From positions 1 to 64,000 of the forward strand of contig NZ_FPBH01000003.1 in NCBI RefSeq assembly GCF_900116445.1: DNA of 64,000 nt, read 5' to 3'. This stretch comes from Paraburkholderia aspalathi (GTDB lineage Bacteria; Pseudomonadota; Gammaproteobacteria; Burkholderiales; Burkholderiaceae). A model generated the notes under the pieces. That model saw only the letters and a program-made list of their open reading frames with translations. It had not been told where the DNA came from and searched no databases. Shown here piece after piece: positions 33,939 through 43,889 of this stretch. Every line of letters begins with the position of its first letter. Within the stretch, counting starts at the first letter, position 1. The position numbers were made by a program, and so were the translations under genes.

Positions 33939-36900
33939 TCACTTGACGACCGGCGGCTGCGTCTGCGCCGGGATCAGCGGTGCCGCCGCTGGCGGTGTCA
34001 CGGCCGGCTTCGGCGTCAACCCCTGGACGAGGCCGAGCAGACTGAGCAGGCCGTCCGACGAGCCGCCCAACGCAAGCGGATCGATCGGGGTGCCGCCGCC
34101 GAACAGGCCTGGCTGCACAAACTCGACTGCGCCGATGTCGTATCCGAACCCCTGCGGCCGCGACGTGCCGAAGATGTCATGATTCGGCGCACCGGTCGCC
34201 GTGCCGGCATTGATTGCCGGCGAACCGGTATTGATCGAGTAGTTGCCCAGTACTACGTTGTAGCCGGTCATGCCCGACGTGAGCGCTTCGTTGAACAGCG
34301 ACAACGGACCGTACGACATGTTGATCCACTGATTGCCTTCATCCGGCGTCGCCGACGGCATCAGAGTGAACAGCGGATTCGGAAGAACCGTATCGGCAAT
34401 GCCTGGAGGCACCGTGATACCGATTCCGCCGGCTTCCGGCGGCACACGCGAACCGTTGCAGTACTGGTGCACCACCGCCGGATTCAGATTGCTGTTGTGC
34501 GCCCCCGGGTAGTCAGCGGCGTCAGTCAGAATCGAGTACTGCGGGTGCATCGTCAAAGCCGCTTGACGACTGCTGGCCGAGGTGTCGCCGAACGCGCCAA
34601 TGTCCCAATAGACTGCGTTCGGATCGCAGAAGCCGGTCGCCTTGCCTGCCTGATTCAACGACGGGTTCAACGTGACCGCGTTCTGCAGGCCCGCGATATT
34701 CGGATTCTTTCCTCCCACGGTGATATAGAACGTACGGTTCTGCCAGAACACATTGTTGGTCAGCACCGGGTTCGAGAACGTCGTGCAGTTGGGCAACCCC
34801 GCCGGACACGCCACGCCCGGATTGGTGAACGCGACAATGAAATTCTGCGTGTGGCGCGCGGTCTCCAGCCCAGCCGGCTCGAAAGTCGACGTCGTGATCG
34901 GCGAGCACGTCGTTTCCGATCCCACCGTCGTGCAGTTCGGCGGCCCGACGTTGGCCTGGGTGGCCGCGGGCGTGTTGAACAGCACGCCTGCGGACGCTGT
35001 CGAGTCGTTGGCGACGACCGTGTTGTTGACGAAGTTCACGGCCACCGCATCCTGTAGCGAGACACCGCCTCCCGCCCAACCGGCTACGTTGTTCGCGATG
35101 ATGTTGTTGGTCACCTGAACCGAATACCACGCGCTCGGGTTGCTCGGGCTGCGCTGCACATCGGTACCGTTGACGTTCTGAAGTCGCAGGCCACCGCCCT
35201 TGCCGCTTTCCGCCGTGTTGCCGACAATCAGATTGCCGTCGATCACAAGCTTCGGGCCAATGCCGTCTGAAAGCTCAGGCGCGCAATCGGTGTCCACCGT
35301 AGCGTTCTCGCAGAACGTGCCGTCAGGCGGTACGCCCTGGGCGATGATGCCGCCACCGTAGGTGGGCAGCGTCGGGTTGTTGCTCTGGTTGAACAACACC
35401 CAGTTGTGCGAGATGTCGCCGTTGTAGCTGAACCCGAAGTGCGCGACACCGCCACCGTCGCCGGCACTCATGTTGCCGCAGACCCAGTTGTAGTTGAAGT
35501 GATAGTAGTCGGCACCGGTGCAGAAGGTCACGCCGCCCGCTGATGAAGGCGTGGTCGAGTTTATTTCGTCGCCGTACGAAGCATTCGACGTCACCGAGTT
35601 GTGGTGAATGTTCACATGCTGGTTGAGCAGGAACGGCAACTGCGTGACGCCGTTCGCAGCGATGGCCGCATCGGCGGTTTCCACCTGGCCTACCGTGATA
35701 CCGCCTGTGAGCGTCCCTGCGTTGGCGAAGACACGGTTGTTCGAGACCTCCGTGTAATGGTTCCAGCCGTGCAGGAAGATCCCGCCGCCGCCTTGCGAAC
35801 TGTTGGTGAAGGTCATACCGTCGATACGCGACGGATTGCACAGGAAGTTGCTCGGGTAGTTCGTGCAATCCGGCGGGTTCGGCTGAAGCAGGGTCGGGCC
35901 CGTGAGCGGCGTGCAAATGCCGTTCGCCGTGCAGTTCGGGTCGGGTTGCGCCACGCCGCCCACCGTCACGTCCTTTACGCCCTTGGCGAGCACGGTAATG
36001 GCCGCACCTTCATACGCGCCCATCAGCGTCGGCTCGATCAGCAGTTCAGCCAGGTTTCCGTTGAGGTTGAAATCCCATCCCGAGGCGGGTTCGAGCGGTA
36101 TGGCATCCACCTTGCGCTGCATCGCGGTCGAACAGGAATACGTGCCGGTCGGATCGTACGGATTGCTCGACGAAATCAGGCCGCCGTTCAATGCATCGCC
36201 GAAGAGACAGCCAACCTGTCTGCGCCACGGGTCCATCTTGCCCGACGGGTGGGTGTTCGCGTTGACGGTCACCGCGGTCGCGCCGACACCTTGCAAGCGG
36301 ACTGGCTTCCACATCAGCAGCATTTCGTTATAGACGCCCGGACCGACGACGATCATGTCGCCCGGGGCCGCCTTGTCGATCGCGGTCTGAATCGCGTTGC
36401 TCGTCGCGTTCTCGCCACTCACATAGGTTGGCGTCTTGCCGCCGATCGTGACCGTGACCGTGTCGATCGAGCGCTTGCCGTTGCCTGCCGTGATGACGAG
36501 TTCACCACAGAACGTGGGGTTCAGCACGCCGCGCTGCTGGATCGTGCAGCTCGACTGCGTCGGCAGCAGGATCGGCACCAGCACCTTGATCTGCGTGTCG
36601 CTCCATGACTGCACGATTGCATTCACGCCGCCGATCGTCACCGATCCCGTTCCCTTTTGTGCCCCGAAGCCATAGTGCCGCGTGAGGAACTTCTGGTTGA
36701 ACGGTGCGGTGGTCGCGGCCGGGCCCGTGTAGGCATGGTTCGGCACCTGCGCGTTGCCCTGCGCGTTGATGGTCAGCGTGTGCAGTGGAGCGCTGACCCA
36801 CGGTCCGGAGCCGCCGCTGATCGGGTCGCCCGTTACGCTGGAGATCGCCGGCGTGGCATCCGGGTACGCGCAGTCCGGCTGGTTGTAGCCATCCGCGAAG

Positions 36901-39900
36901 GCCGAGACCGGCACCACTGGCGTATCCATGTACTGGGTCTGTCCAGGCATGAACGGAATCTCGTAACAGAACTGGCTGTATGCCGGGTTGAACAGAGGAT
37001 CGCGAATCGTCTGGCCGGGATGCGCCGGATCGGGCATATCAGGATCGTTCATGCAGGCGACCATCATCGTCGGTGCATAGCCGGTCGGGTTCGGCGGATT
37101 GACCTGCCAGGTCGAATAGTTCAAGCCGTTGAAGATGCCCCATTGATCCGTATAGGTGCGAGCGACTTCGTTGCCGCCAAAATCCTTCATCGAGATCGGC
37201 ACGTTCGGCACCGCGAACTTTTCGCCGAATTGCGGCGAATACGGATCGAACTCCGAAGAGAAGTCATCCAGCATGAAGCCGGTGTAGTGCGCGGCGACGT
37301 GCGTCGAACTGAAGATCCAGAACTTCGCCAGCGCCGTCATCTGGTTGGACACCGTCACTTCCTTGCGGTCGCACAGGTTCCGCGAGGCGCCCGCGAAAGG
37401 CGCGACTTCCTGTGAGCCCGGGAACAGGCTGATGAAGTCGGGCACGATGCGCAATTCACCGACACAAGGCCAGAACGATTCAATGCTGCCCGTGTCGCCC
37501 TCATTCCGGGGAAAGGTGTTGGAGCCGAGATTCCCGGTCGGATTCTGCCCGTTGTTGCGGTTATAGGTGGAGTTCACCGCGGCCTGGTCGGGCAGGATGA
37601 AGATGTTGCCCAGACCAGCAAACTGCTGTGTCACCGGTGCAATGTAGTTGTCGCCGATGAGAATATTCTTGTCTTCCTCCTTCACCAGTTCGTAGCCCGG
37701 CGGCACGATCACTTCGACCACATACTTGCCGGCCGGCAGCATCTGCGTACCGTCGCCCGAAGGATTGGCCACACAGACCGTGCAGTTCGTCGCGGTCGGC
37801 TTGCCGGTCGTCGTATTCCGGCCAGTCACGCTGGGGAATTTGTACATGCCGTCGTACGGCGCGGGCTGCAGCTGGTTGAACGCGTGCATGCCGTCGTAGC
37901 ACTTGAACTGCGAATGCGCCGGCAACGCACGATGCTGCGCGTCGAGCCACTGGGTGGTGTCCTTCAACGTGAAGAAGAACGGGTCGGTGGTCTCCTGTCC
38001 CGGACAGTTCATGTTCGGCACGCCGTCGGTGCGGAAGCCCTGCGCCCAGTCATCCCAACTGGCGGTCTTCGTCGTGTCGACCAGCGTCAGGCTGGTGGTG
38101 CCGTCCGCCGCAATGCCCTCCTGATACAGGTTCACGGTGACGTTCGGCACGTCTGGCGTCCAGCTCGTGTGGATCAGGAGCGATGGATCGTCGAACGGCC
38201 GCGTCGATGCATAGATGACTTCGCCCCGGATGCCGCCGTTTTCAGTCGCGCCAAACTGCGCCTTGCCAAACTCGATGAAGGAACTCTGTCCGGAGAAGCC
38301 CTGCCAACCCATCGTGGTTACCCATGGCGGATCGACTCTGCCGGTCGAAGGAGTCGTACCCGAGCGGTCCTTGCAGTCCGCATCGTTGCAATACACCGCT
38401 CCCGGCACCCGCAGATTCGTTGGCAGGTGCGAGGTCGCTGATTCCAGCGTGTTGGCGTAATTGGCAGCGATGGCCGAGGTGCCGCCGCCGGGTGTGCCGT
38501 CGGGCGGGCCGCCCGCGTCGTACACCACATGCACGCCAGTCTGCTTGAAGCGCGTTTCGTCGGTGTCGATGACGTACCAGTTGAACAACGGAAACACTTC
38601 GTTAAACGACGCATAGCCGTTCATGTCCGTGTTGTTGAAGTTCGAATAGCTGCCGTCGCGGAAGCGGATATTGGTCGGTACCAGCGCGAGCCCCGGGTCG
38701 CTCGCCTGCGAGACACCCGAGCCGTTCAGGTCCATGAAGGTCCGGGTGTAGAGATTCGTGTGCCATTGGAGCACCGAAATATCCCCGACATCCGTGGTCT
38801 GGCCGCCCGCCAGTTGCACCGCCGTTGCGAGCCCGTCGACGATCTGATCGTTCCATTGATCGAAGATCGTTATTCTGAACGTGCCTGCGGGCAAGCCGCT
38901 AAAACTGAACGTCCCGTCGGCGTTGCACTTGGTGAACGCAACATCCTCGCCGTCCGGATCGCCGACGCTGATATAGCATTGCGTGAAACTCAGCGAGGTG
39001 CGCGAGCCGGCGCCATACAGATTCTCGTTTGGCGGACGGCTGTAGTGCAGGTTCGTTACCCTGCCTTTGAGCCCGTTGTTGCATGTCGCGCCCGCGCACA
39101 GAATCGGCAGACGGGCATTGATAATTTTCGGGTTGGCAAAACCAACCGCCACGTGAAAGCCTGCGGGCCCAAACTCCTGGAAGTAAGCCGGCCCACCCAC
39201 CTTGATGAACGCGTCGTGTGCCTTCTGTCCGTCCAGCGTGTTCGTCTGCAGCCATTCCTCGCCCCTGCCGATCCGGTCGGCTGCCGGCGTCGCGACGACG
39301 CCGTACCGGCCGGGCATCAGGTTGGCAATGATGGCCTGGCCGACGAGCGGCGAAATCGTCTTGCCATCCGATTCGAATTTCGGACACGTCGGGACCATGC
39401 CGACGAGACCGTCGGTCGACGTCGAAATCGGGCAGGCATTGAGCCCCGAGATCGGATCGATGGTCCCCTGCAAGGAATTGGACAGCGGCATGTTGAACAT
39501 GTCGTAGGTCATCTGTCCGGTCGCGTCACCAGTGCCGCCCGCGTCGTCGAAGAGCTTGATTTCGAATCCGCCGAGTCCCGGTTCGCGCGCCGTGCCGAAC
39601 GTGTCGGTGCCGCCGCTGACGTCCACTTCGCCATTCAGCGGAGCGTCGTCTTCGAAAACGAACACCGAGACCTTCGCGGTCGCCAGCGGCGTCTCCTGCA
39701 GCAGCACGTTGACGGTGGTCTGTCCGGGTGCGATCGGAGCGCCGCCCATGGTGTGGCCGCACTTACCCGTGCCCGGCGCAAAATCCGCGCCGCCGGGACC
39801 CGACGGGCAATCCTTGGAAATATCGAACTGTCTTTGCGGCCCGCTCGGGTTCGCCGGATTGACCGGTTGCGGCGTGCCCGCACCATTCCCAAAGCTGTTA

Positions 39901-42209
39901 CCGGCGTCCCCTGGCAAGATCGAGATGTAATAGTGCTTGGTCGGATCGAGCGACACCTGCGCCGGATTGACCGGCACCTGTTGCGCAGCCGTCGTGCGGC
40001 ACACGCCGTTGCCGATATCGCACACGGCCGGCAAGTGCGAGTTGCTCGCCGGGTCGTACACGGTTTGCCCCGACTCGCAGGCGACCTTGCCGACACAGCC
40101 TGCTGCCACCACCGGCATGTAGCTGGTGTGGAAATTTGCGCCGAGGCTGGGAACCGGCAGCGGCGGGCAGCTAGCCGGGCGCGTCGCCGCGGTCGTCTGG
40201 CATGCGGGATCGATCTGGAACGTACGGTCTTCCTCGATGATCCAGCGGTAGTCGGCAAGCTGAACCGCGGTCTTGCCCGGCGCCGTGCTCGGCGCGTCAA
40301 GCGGCTTAACGATAAGTCCGCTGCCGCCCTTGAACGTCACCGTCACGGTCGCGGCGGTGCTCGACGTGTTCTGCGAATTCTTTGCCGTGTATTTGAACGT
40401 CATGGTGGCAGTCGCACTGCTGCCGACCGGCGGCGTCGTCGGAATCGCGGTGAACGATCCGTCCGGATTCAGCGTGACGGTCCCGCCTGTCACTGCCCCC
40501 GAAATCGCTGCGGTGAGCGGCAGCCCCTTCGGATCCGAGGCATTGGCCAGCACGCCGGGCGCGCCGATCTGCAGCCGCGACGCGATGTTGCTGACGTAAG
40601 CGCCATTGCTGGCCACCGGCGGGCCGGACAGGCAGCCGTTTCCGGCGCTGCAGGCCGACAGCGTGACCGTTGCCGATACCGCGGGATTGCCGTTGGCCTG
40701 ATACACAAAGCTGTCAGCTGTCGTACCGGCATTCGGCACATAGACGAACGTGCCGTCCGGGTTCAGCGTCAGCGCGCCGCCGGTGGTCGTTGTCTTGACC
40801 TCCACGCCGTAAACATTCACGTCCTTGGCTTTCACGCCCTTGGCCGGGTCCGACACGGTCAGCGTGGTGCCAGGGACAAAGAAGTAGGTGGAGGAATTGG
40901 CAATCGCATTCTGATTCGCCGCACCCGACGTCGGCAGCGCACCGCCATTGACGGCGATGTAGGCCTGCATCCCGCCGTCACGCTGATTGTTGGTGGACAG
41001 GCTCAGTTCGCGGTCAAACACCGGAAGCGCCGTTGCGCCTGTGGCCGGTGCGTTCATCATCACGTCGTAGGTCTTGCCGGCCGCCAGAAACACTTCAGAC
41101 TGGACTCGCGGATTGCCGGGCAACACATTGCCGTCCTCAGCGATCAGCGAGAAACCGGAAGCGACAGGATTGCCGGTTTGTGCACCGACTACCGACGGAA
41201 CGTGCATCCGCAAACCTGCATTCACGAAACGCATGAGCACCTGGCCCGTAGCAACGGGCGCGGTAGCGGCAAACGAAGAGCCGCCGGGATTGGTCCGGTC
41301 GAAGGCGACGCCGTTGATCAGGTAGTAGCGCGGATCGTAGTTCACGGTCGGCGGATAGCAGGTGCCGAACGCCGTCGACTTCGAATCGCCGCAGCCGCCG
41401 GGCTGACCCGACCACGCCAGGGTTTCGCTGAAGCCCGCCGTCGTCACCGCCGCTGCGACGGCTGTGTTTTGCACGGGGTCGATTTCGCTCAGCACGAGCG
41501 GTACGTCGGCGTCATAGCAGATAGCCGGATTCGTATAAGCCTGATACCGCTGCGACGCTACCGGACAGCTTACGGTGCCGCCGACCGGCGCTTTCACCAC
41601 CAGCACGCCGTATAGCCCCATCGGCCCCTGGATTGACGGATGCGTTCCCGACTCGATCAGATAGGTGCCCGGGATGAGGTTGCTCCAGGTGAGCGCCGTA
41701 GTCTTGCCGGTCGCCACCTCGGTCGCGAACGACTGGACCCGAGGGCCCTGCGCTGGTGGCGTAAATGTCGCGCCGCTCGCACTGCTGGCAATCGGCCAGG
41801 TCGTCGCGGTTTGCGTTGGATGCGGCGGACTCGGCATGTTCGTCGCCGTCGTCCCCAGGCCGCCACCCAACTGTCCAACAACGACGAGCGAGGTCGGCAC
41901 GGCACCGGGCAAGCTATTGGTGAGATTGACCGTCAGCGGTCCTGGCGGCACGGTAATCACCACAGGCGACCAGTTCGCTCCGGCGCCCGGATTGGCGGCC
42001 GCGCAGGTCGCCGGCGCAACCGCAGCCGGCGTACAGGTGTAGCCCCACATCGGCACCGCCTGCCCATCGGGCAGCGTGGCAGTCGTCGCCTTCGCTGTCA
42101 GATTGACGACTTGAGCACAAGATATGCTGCTGGCAGTCAGCAGAATCGACGCCGTGACCCCTGCCTTGAACACGTCGAAGAGGGTCGCCTTAAACTGAGT
42201 GGATCTCAT
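33939..42209 (-). CDS. Giant (2756-residue) secreted cupredoxin/Ig-like/beta-helix protein
   Basis: The protein has a signal peptide (about 1-32), then a multicopper-oxidase-like cupredoxin region (about 35-420). Its copper motif is degenerate: GTYLIESGTHPSIQ and GLYG keep the framework of motif 2 but only one His. Two Ig/VCBS-like modules follow (LTLNPDGTFVYVP near 480, VTLNPDGSFTAIP near 580), then SdrD-B-like and transthyretin-like repeats (about 850-1750). Next come an IPT/TIG-like module near 1860, a right-handed parallel beta-helix (about 1940-2600, many NNxV and GGG turns) and a Pro-rich tail. It is likely a secreted or surface scaffold. ATG 42209 follows GGGGAGA, 17 bp after the previous gene. 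I know no characterised homologue of this exact architecture. Confidence 0.88.
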   Translation of the reverse strand: MRSTQFKATLFDVFKAGVTASILLTASSISCAQVVNLTAKATTATLPDGQAVPMWGYTCTPAAVAPATCAAANPGAGANWSPVVITVPPGPLTVNLTNSLPGAVPTSLVVVGQLGGGLGTTATNMPSPPHPTQTATTWPIASSASGATFTPPAQGPRVQSFATEVATGKTTALTWSNLIPGTYLIESGTHPSIQGPMGLYGVLVVKAPVGGTVSCPVASQRYQAYTNPAICYDADVPLVLSEIDPVQNTAVAAAVTTAGFSETLAWSGQPGGCGDSKSTAFGTCYPPTVNYDPRYYLINGVAFDRTNPGGSSFAATAPVATGQVLMRFVNAGLRMHVPSVVGAQTGNPVASGFSLIAEDGNVLPGNPRVQSEVFLAAGKTYDVMMNAPATGATALPVFDRELSLSTNNQRDGGMQAYIAVNGGALPTSGAANQNAIANSSTYFFVPGTTLTVSDPAKGVKAKDVNVYGVEVKTTTTGGALTLNPDGTFVYVPNAGTTADSFVYQANGNPAVSATVTLSACSAGNGCLSGPPVASNGAYVSNIASRLQIGAPGVLANASDPKGLPLTAAISGAVTGGTVTLNPDGSFTAIPTTPPVGSSATATMTFKYTAKNSQNTSSTAATVTVTFKGGSGLIVKPLDAPSTAPGKTAVQLADYRWIIEEDRTFQIDPACQTTAATRPASCPPLPVPSLGANFHTSYMPVVAAGCVGKVACESGQTVYDPASNSHLPAVCDIGNGVCRTTAAQQVPVNPAQVSLDPTKHYYISILPGDAGNSFGNGAGTPQPVNPANPSGPQRQFDISKDCPSGPGGADFAPGTGKCGHTMGGAPIAPGQTTVNVLLQETPLATAKVSVFVFEDDAPLNGEVDVSGGTDTFGTAREPGLGGFEIKLFDDAGGTGDATGQMTYDMFNMPLSNSLQGTIDPISGLNACPISTSTDGLVGMVPTCPKFESDGKTISPLVGQAIIANLMPGRYGVVATPAADRIGRGEEWLQTNTLDGQKAHDAFIKVGGPAYFQEFGPAGFHVAVGFANPKIINARLPILCAGATCNNGLKGRVTNLHYSRPPNENLYGAGSRTSLSFTQCYISVGDPDGEDVAFTKCNADGTFSFSGLPAGTFRITIFDQWNDQIVDGLATAVQLAGGQTTDVGDISVLQWHTNLYTRTFMDLNGSGVSQASDPGLALVPTNIRFRDGSYSNFNNTDMNGYASFNEVFPLFNWYVIDTDETRFKQTGVHVVYDAGGPPDGTPGGGTSAIAANYANTLESATSHLPTNLRVPGAVYCNDADCKDRSGTTPSTGRVDPPWVTTMGWQGFSGQSSFIEFGKAQFGATENGGIRGEVIYASTRPFDDPSLLIHTSWTPDVPNVTVNLYQEGIAADGTTSLTLVDTTKTASWDDWAQGFRTDGVPNMNCPGQETTDPFFFTLKDTTQWLDAQHRALPAHSQFKCYDGMHAFNQLQPAPYDGMYKFPSVTGRNTTTGKPTATNCTVCVANPSGDGTQMLPAGKYVVEVIVPPGYELVKEEDKNILIGDNYIAPVTQQFAGLGNIFILPDQAAVNSTYNRNNGQNPTGNLGSNTFPRNEGDTGSIESFWPCVGELRIVPDFISLFPGSQEVAPFAGASRNLCDRKEVTVSNQMTALAKFWIFSSTHVAAHYTGFMLDDFSSEFDPYSPQFGEKFAVPNVPISMKDFGGNEVARTYTDQWGIFNGLNYSTWQVNPPNPTGYAPTMMVACMNDPDMPDPAHPGQTIRDPLFNPAYSQFCYEIPFMPGQTQYMDTPVVPVSAFADGYNQPDCAYPDATPAISSVTGDPISGGSGPWVSAPLHTLTINAQGNAQVPNHAYTGPAATTAPFNQKFLTRHYGFGAQKGTGSVTIGGVNAIVQSWSDTQIKVLVPILLPTQSSCTIQQRGVLNPTFCGELVITAGNGKRSIDTVTVTIGGKTPTYVSGENATSNAIQTAIDKAAPGDMIVVGPGVYNEMLLMWKPVRLQGVGATAVTVNANTHPSGKMDPWRRQVGCLFGDALNGGLISSSNPYDPTGTYSCSTAMQRKVDAIPLEPASGWDFNLNGNLAELLIEPTLMGAYEGAAITVLAKGVKDVTVGGVAQPDPNCTANGICTPLTGPTLLQPNPPDCTNYPSNFLCNPSRIDGMTFTNSSQGGGGIFLHGWNHYTEVSNNRVFANAGTLTGGITVGQVETADAAIAANGVTQLPFLLNQHVNIHHNSVTSNASYGDEINSTTPSSAGGVTFCTGADYYHFNYNWVCGNMSAGDGGGVAHFGFSYNGDISHNWVLFNQSNNPTLPTYGGGIIAQGVPPDGTFCENATVDTDCAPELSDGIGPKLVIDGNLIVGNTAESGKGGGLRLQNVNGTDVQRSPSNPSAWYSVQVTNNIIANNVAGWAGGGVSLQDAVAVNFVNNTVVANDSTASAGVLFNTPAATQANVGPPNCTTVGSETTCSPITTSTFEPAGLETARHTQNFIVAFTNPGVACPAGLPNCTTFSNPVLTNNVFWQNRTFYITVGGKNPNIAGLQNAVTLNPSLNQAGKATGFCDPNAVYWDIGAFGDTSASSRQAALTMHPQYSILTDAADYPGAHNSNLNPAVVHQYCNGSRVPPEAGGIGITVPPGIADTVLPNPLFTLMPSATPDEGNQWINMSYGPLSLFNEALTSGMTGYNVVLGNYSINTGSPAINAGTATGAPNHDIFGTSRPQGFGYDIGAVEFVQPGLFGGGTPIDPLALGGSSDGLLSLLGLVQGLTPKPAVTPPAAAPLIPAQTQPPVVK

Positions 42210-42226
42210 CGCGCTTCTCCCCGCCT

Positions 42227-43879
42227 CTAATTGGATTCGTCAATCAGGAAAACCTGTGGATCGACGAGCATCATCATCATCATTCCGCCTGGGAAGATGT
42301 TGTTCGTGGTGATCTCGCGCTCGTTATGCGAGTGCCACATGAATGCGAAGCCTGCTTCTGTTGTGGGTGGATTCACGACCGTCCCGCTCGGCGGTGTGGT
42401 CCCGGTGGGCGCAGTGGCGCGTACGGTCGCGTCGGGCCCAAGATAAGGACTGCCGCCATACCAGAAGCCGTTGGTCAGCACGTGCGAGTCCGGCAGGGTG
42501 ACCGGCCCGCCGCTACCCACGTTGCCGAACGGATGCGCTTCGAGTGCCTTGCCGTGATCGGCGCACCACTCGTAGTAGTTCGGCGCCAGCGGGTCGGCCG
42601 TGTAGTAGCCGTTCACGTCCGGGATGCAGACAACTGGCTTGCCGAGATAAGCCGCGTATTTCGGATCGGTATCGGTGTACAGGTCGCCGGGCTTGTGTCC
42701 ATAGACATCCCAGTTCAGGCCCCTGCCCGTCCAGTAGAAAATTCCGTCCATCGCGAGGCCCGGCGTCGTGGTCGTCGTGAACAGCAGCGGTCCGGCCACC
42801 TTGGTCGGGTCCGTCTTGCTCAGGATCATGTTTCCATCGCGCGCCAACACCCGCACGTGATTGCCGTGCTCGTGGAACGGATGCTGCCAGCGGCCAGTGC
42901 CGATGATCCGCAACAGCACCAGTTCACCCGGATGCATGTGCGGATTACCGTTGTAGGGCTGATGCGGGTACTGCGCCGCGTAGTTCGGGTCCATGTCGTC
43001 CGGCATCGAGCGACCGTTGACCATGAAATAGGCCGGGTGGTAGGGCTCCGTCTCCACGGTCATGCAGCCGTTCGGCGCCGTGCAGGCGTTCGCCGACTGC
43101 TGCTCCGCCTGCGCATGAATGCGCGGATCCATTTCGGAGAACTGAAAAAGATACTCACGGTCATAGCAGGCTGCGCTGTGGTTATAAGCCGCGCCGGCAT
43201 TGCGGAAATCGGGTTGCCCATCGGGCAGCGTCGCCGCAACCGCGCGGCAACCAGCAGGCACCGCAACCGTGCCGGGTGAGGAGGTCGGCAAAACGATGAT
43301 CGCGCCATACAGGCCCATTTCGATCTGCAGATCGCCCTGCGTGCCGCTGTAGTAAGCGTGCGTGCCAGGCGTCGCCGCAACGAAGCTATACGTCACCGTG
43401 TTGCCGTGGGCGGCCTCGCGGGTCAGCAATCCTGGCGAGCCGGTGAGCGCGGCAGGACAGGTCCCGTCGGGGTTCAGCACCGCGGCGCAGACCTGGAATC
43501 CCGGAAAAAGGATCGACGTGTTGCCCGCCGCCGCCGGCAGGTTATTGGTGAGCGTCACCGTGACGACATCGCCCTGCTTCACGATTAGCGTCGGACCGGG
43601 AATCTGCATGCTCGGGCAGTTCGCGCCCGCGATCGTGGACGGCGAAAAGCCGGCCGGCGCCGTGCGGCATCCATAGCCCCACGAATAGACACTCGCGCCG
43701 TCGGGTTGGGTGATGCGATTTGCCTCGGCACTCAGGTCGAAGTGCGTCCCCGTGATGCCGGGCGCGGCGGCTTGCGCGTGCATGCAGACGAGCGTGGCGA
43801 GCATCGCCGCGCCGAACCGTGCAAGCCGCCCAAGGCGCGCGAGCGTGGCGATCCATGTGTTGTGATTGATGTGTCCCAC
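42227..43879 (-). CDS. Multicopper-oxidase-like protein carrying HPFHEHG and WHSH motifs
   Basis: A 550-residue exported protein with signal peptide (about 1-38) and cupredoxin domains. Copper-type motifs are HPFHEHGNHVRVL (His333, 336, 338), which matches the third motif of multicopper oxidases, and AFMWHSH (His516, 518) followed by a GGMMMMML segment. The latter matches the fourth motif, but Ser517 replaces the type 1 Cys. The N-terminal segment GTHAYYSGTQGD with MGLYG keeps the shape of motif 2 without its His pair. Taken alone it therefore lacks a type 1 copper. Its upstream neighbour supplies the missing motifs. The start is GTG 43879 after AGGAGA. Confidence 0.88.
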   Translation of the reverse strand: MGHINHNTWIATLARLGRLARFGAAMLATLVCMHAQAAAPGITGTHFDLSAEANRITQPDGASVYSWGYGCRTAPAGFSPSTIAGANCPSMQIPGPTLIVKQGDVVTVTLTNNLPAAAGNTSILFPGFQVCAAVLNPDGTCPAALTGSPGLLTREAAHGNTVTYSFVAATPGTHAYYSGTQGDLQIEMGLYGAIIVLPTSSPGTVAVPAGCRAVAATLPDGQPDFRNAGAAYNHSAACYDREYLFQFSEMDPRIHAQAEQQSANACTAPNGCMTVETEPYHPAYFMVNGRSMPDDMDPNYAAQYPHQPYNGNPHMHPGELVLLRIIGTGRWQHPFHEHGNHVRVLARDGNMILSKTDPTKVAGPLLFTTTTTPGLAMDGIFYWTGRGLNWDVYGHKPGDLYTDTDPKYAAYLGKPVVCIPDVNGYYTADPLAPNYYEWCADHGKALEAHPFGNVGSGGPVTLPDSHVLTNGFWYGGSPYLGPDATVRATAPTGTTPPSGTVVNPPTTEAGFAFMWHSHNEREITTNNIFPGGMMMMMLVDPQVFLIDESN

Positions 43880-43889
43880 GGCTCTTCTC

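Noticed and set aside
38529..41615. Plus-strand open frame of 1028 codons
   Set aside because: It lies fully antisense to the giant secreted protein, is Arg/His-rich without domains, and reflects third-position GC bias of the real gene.
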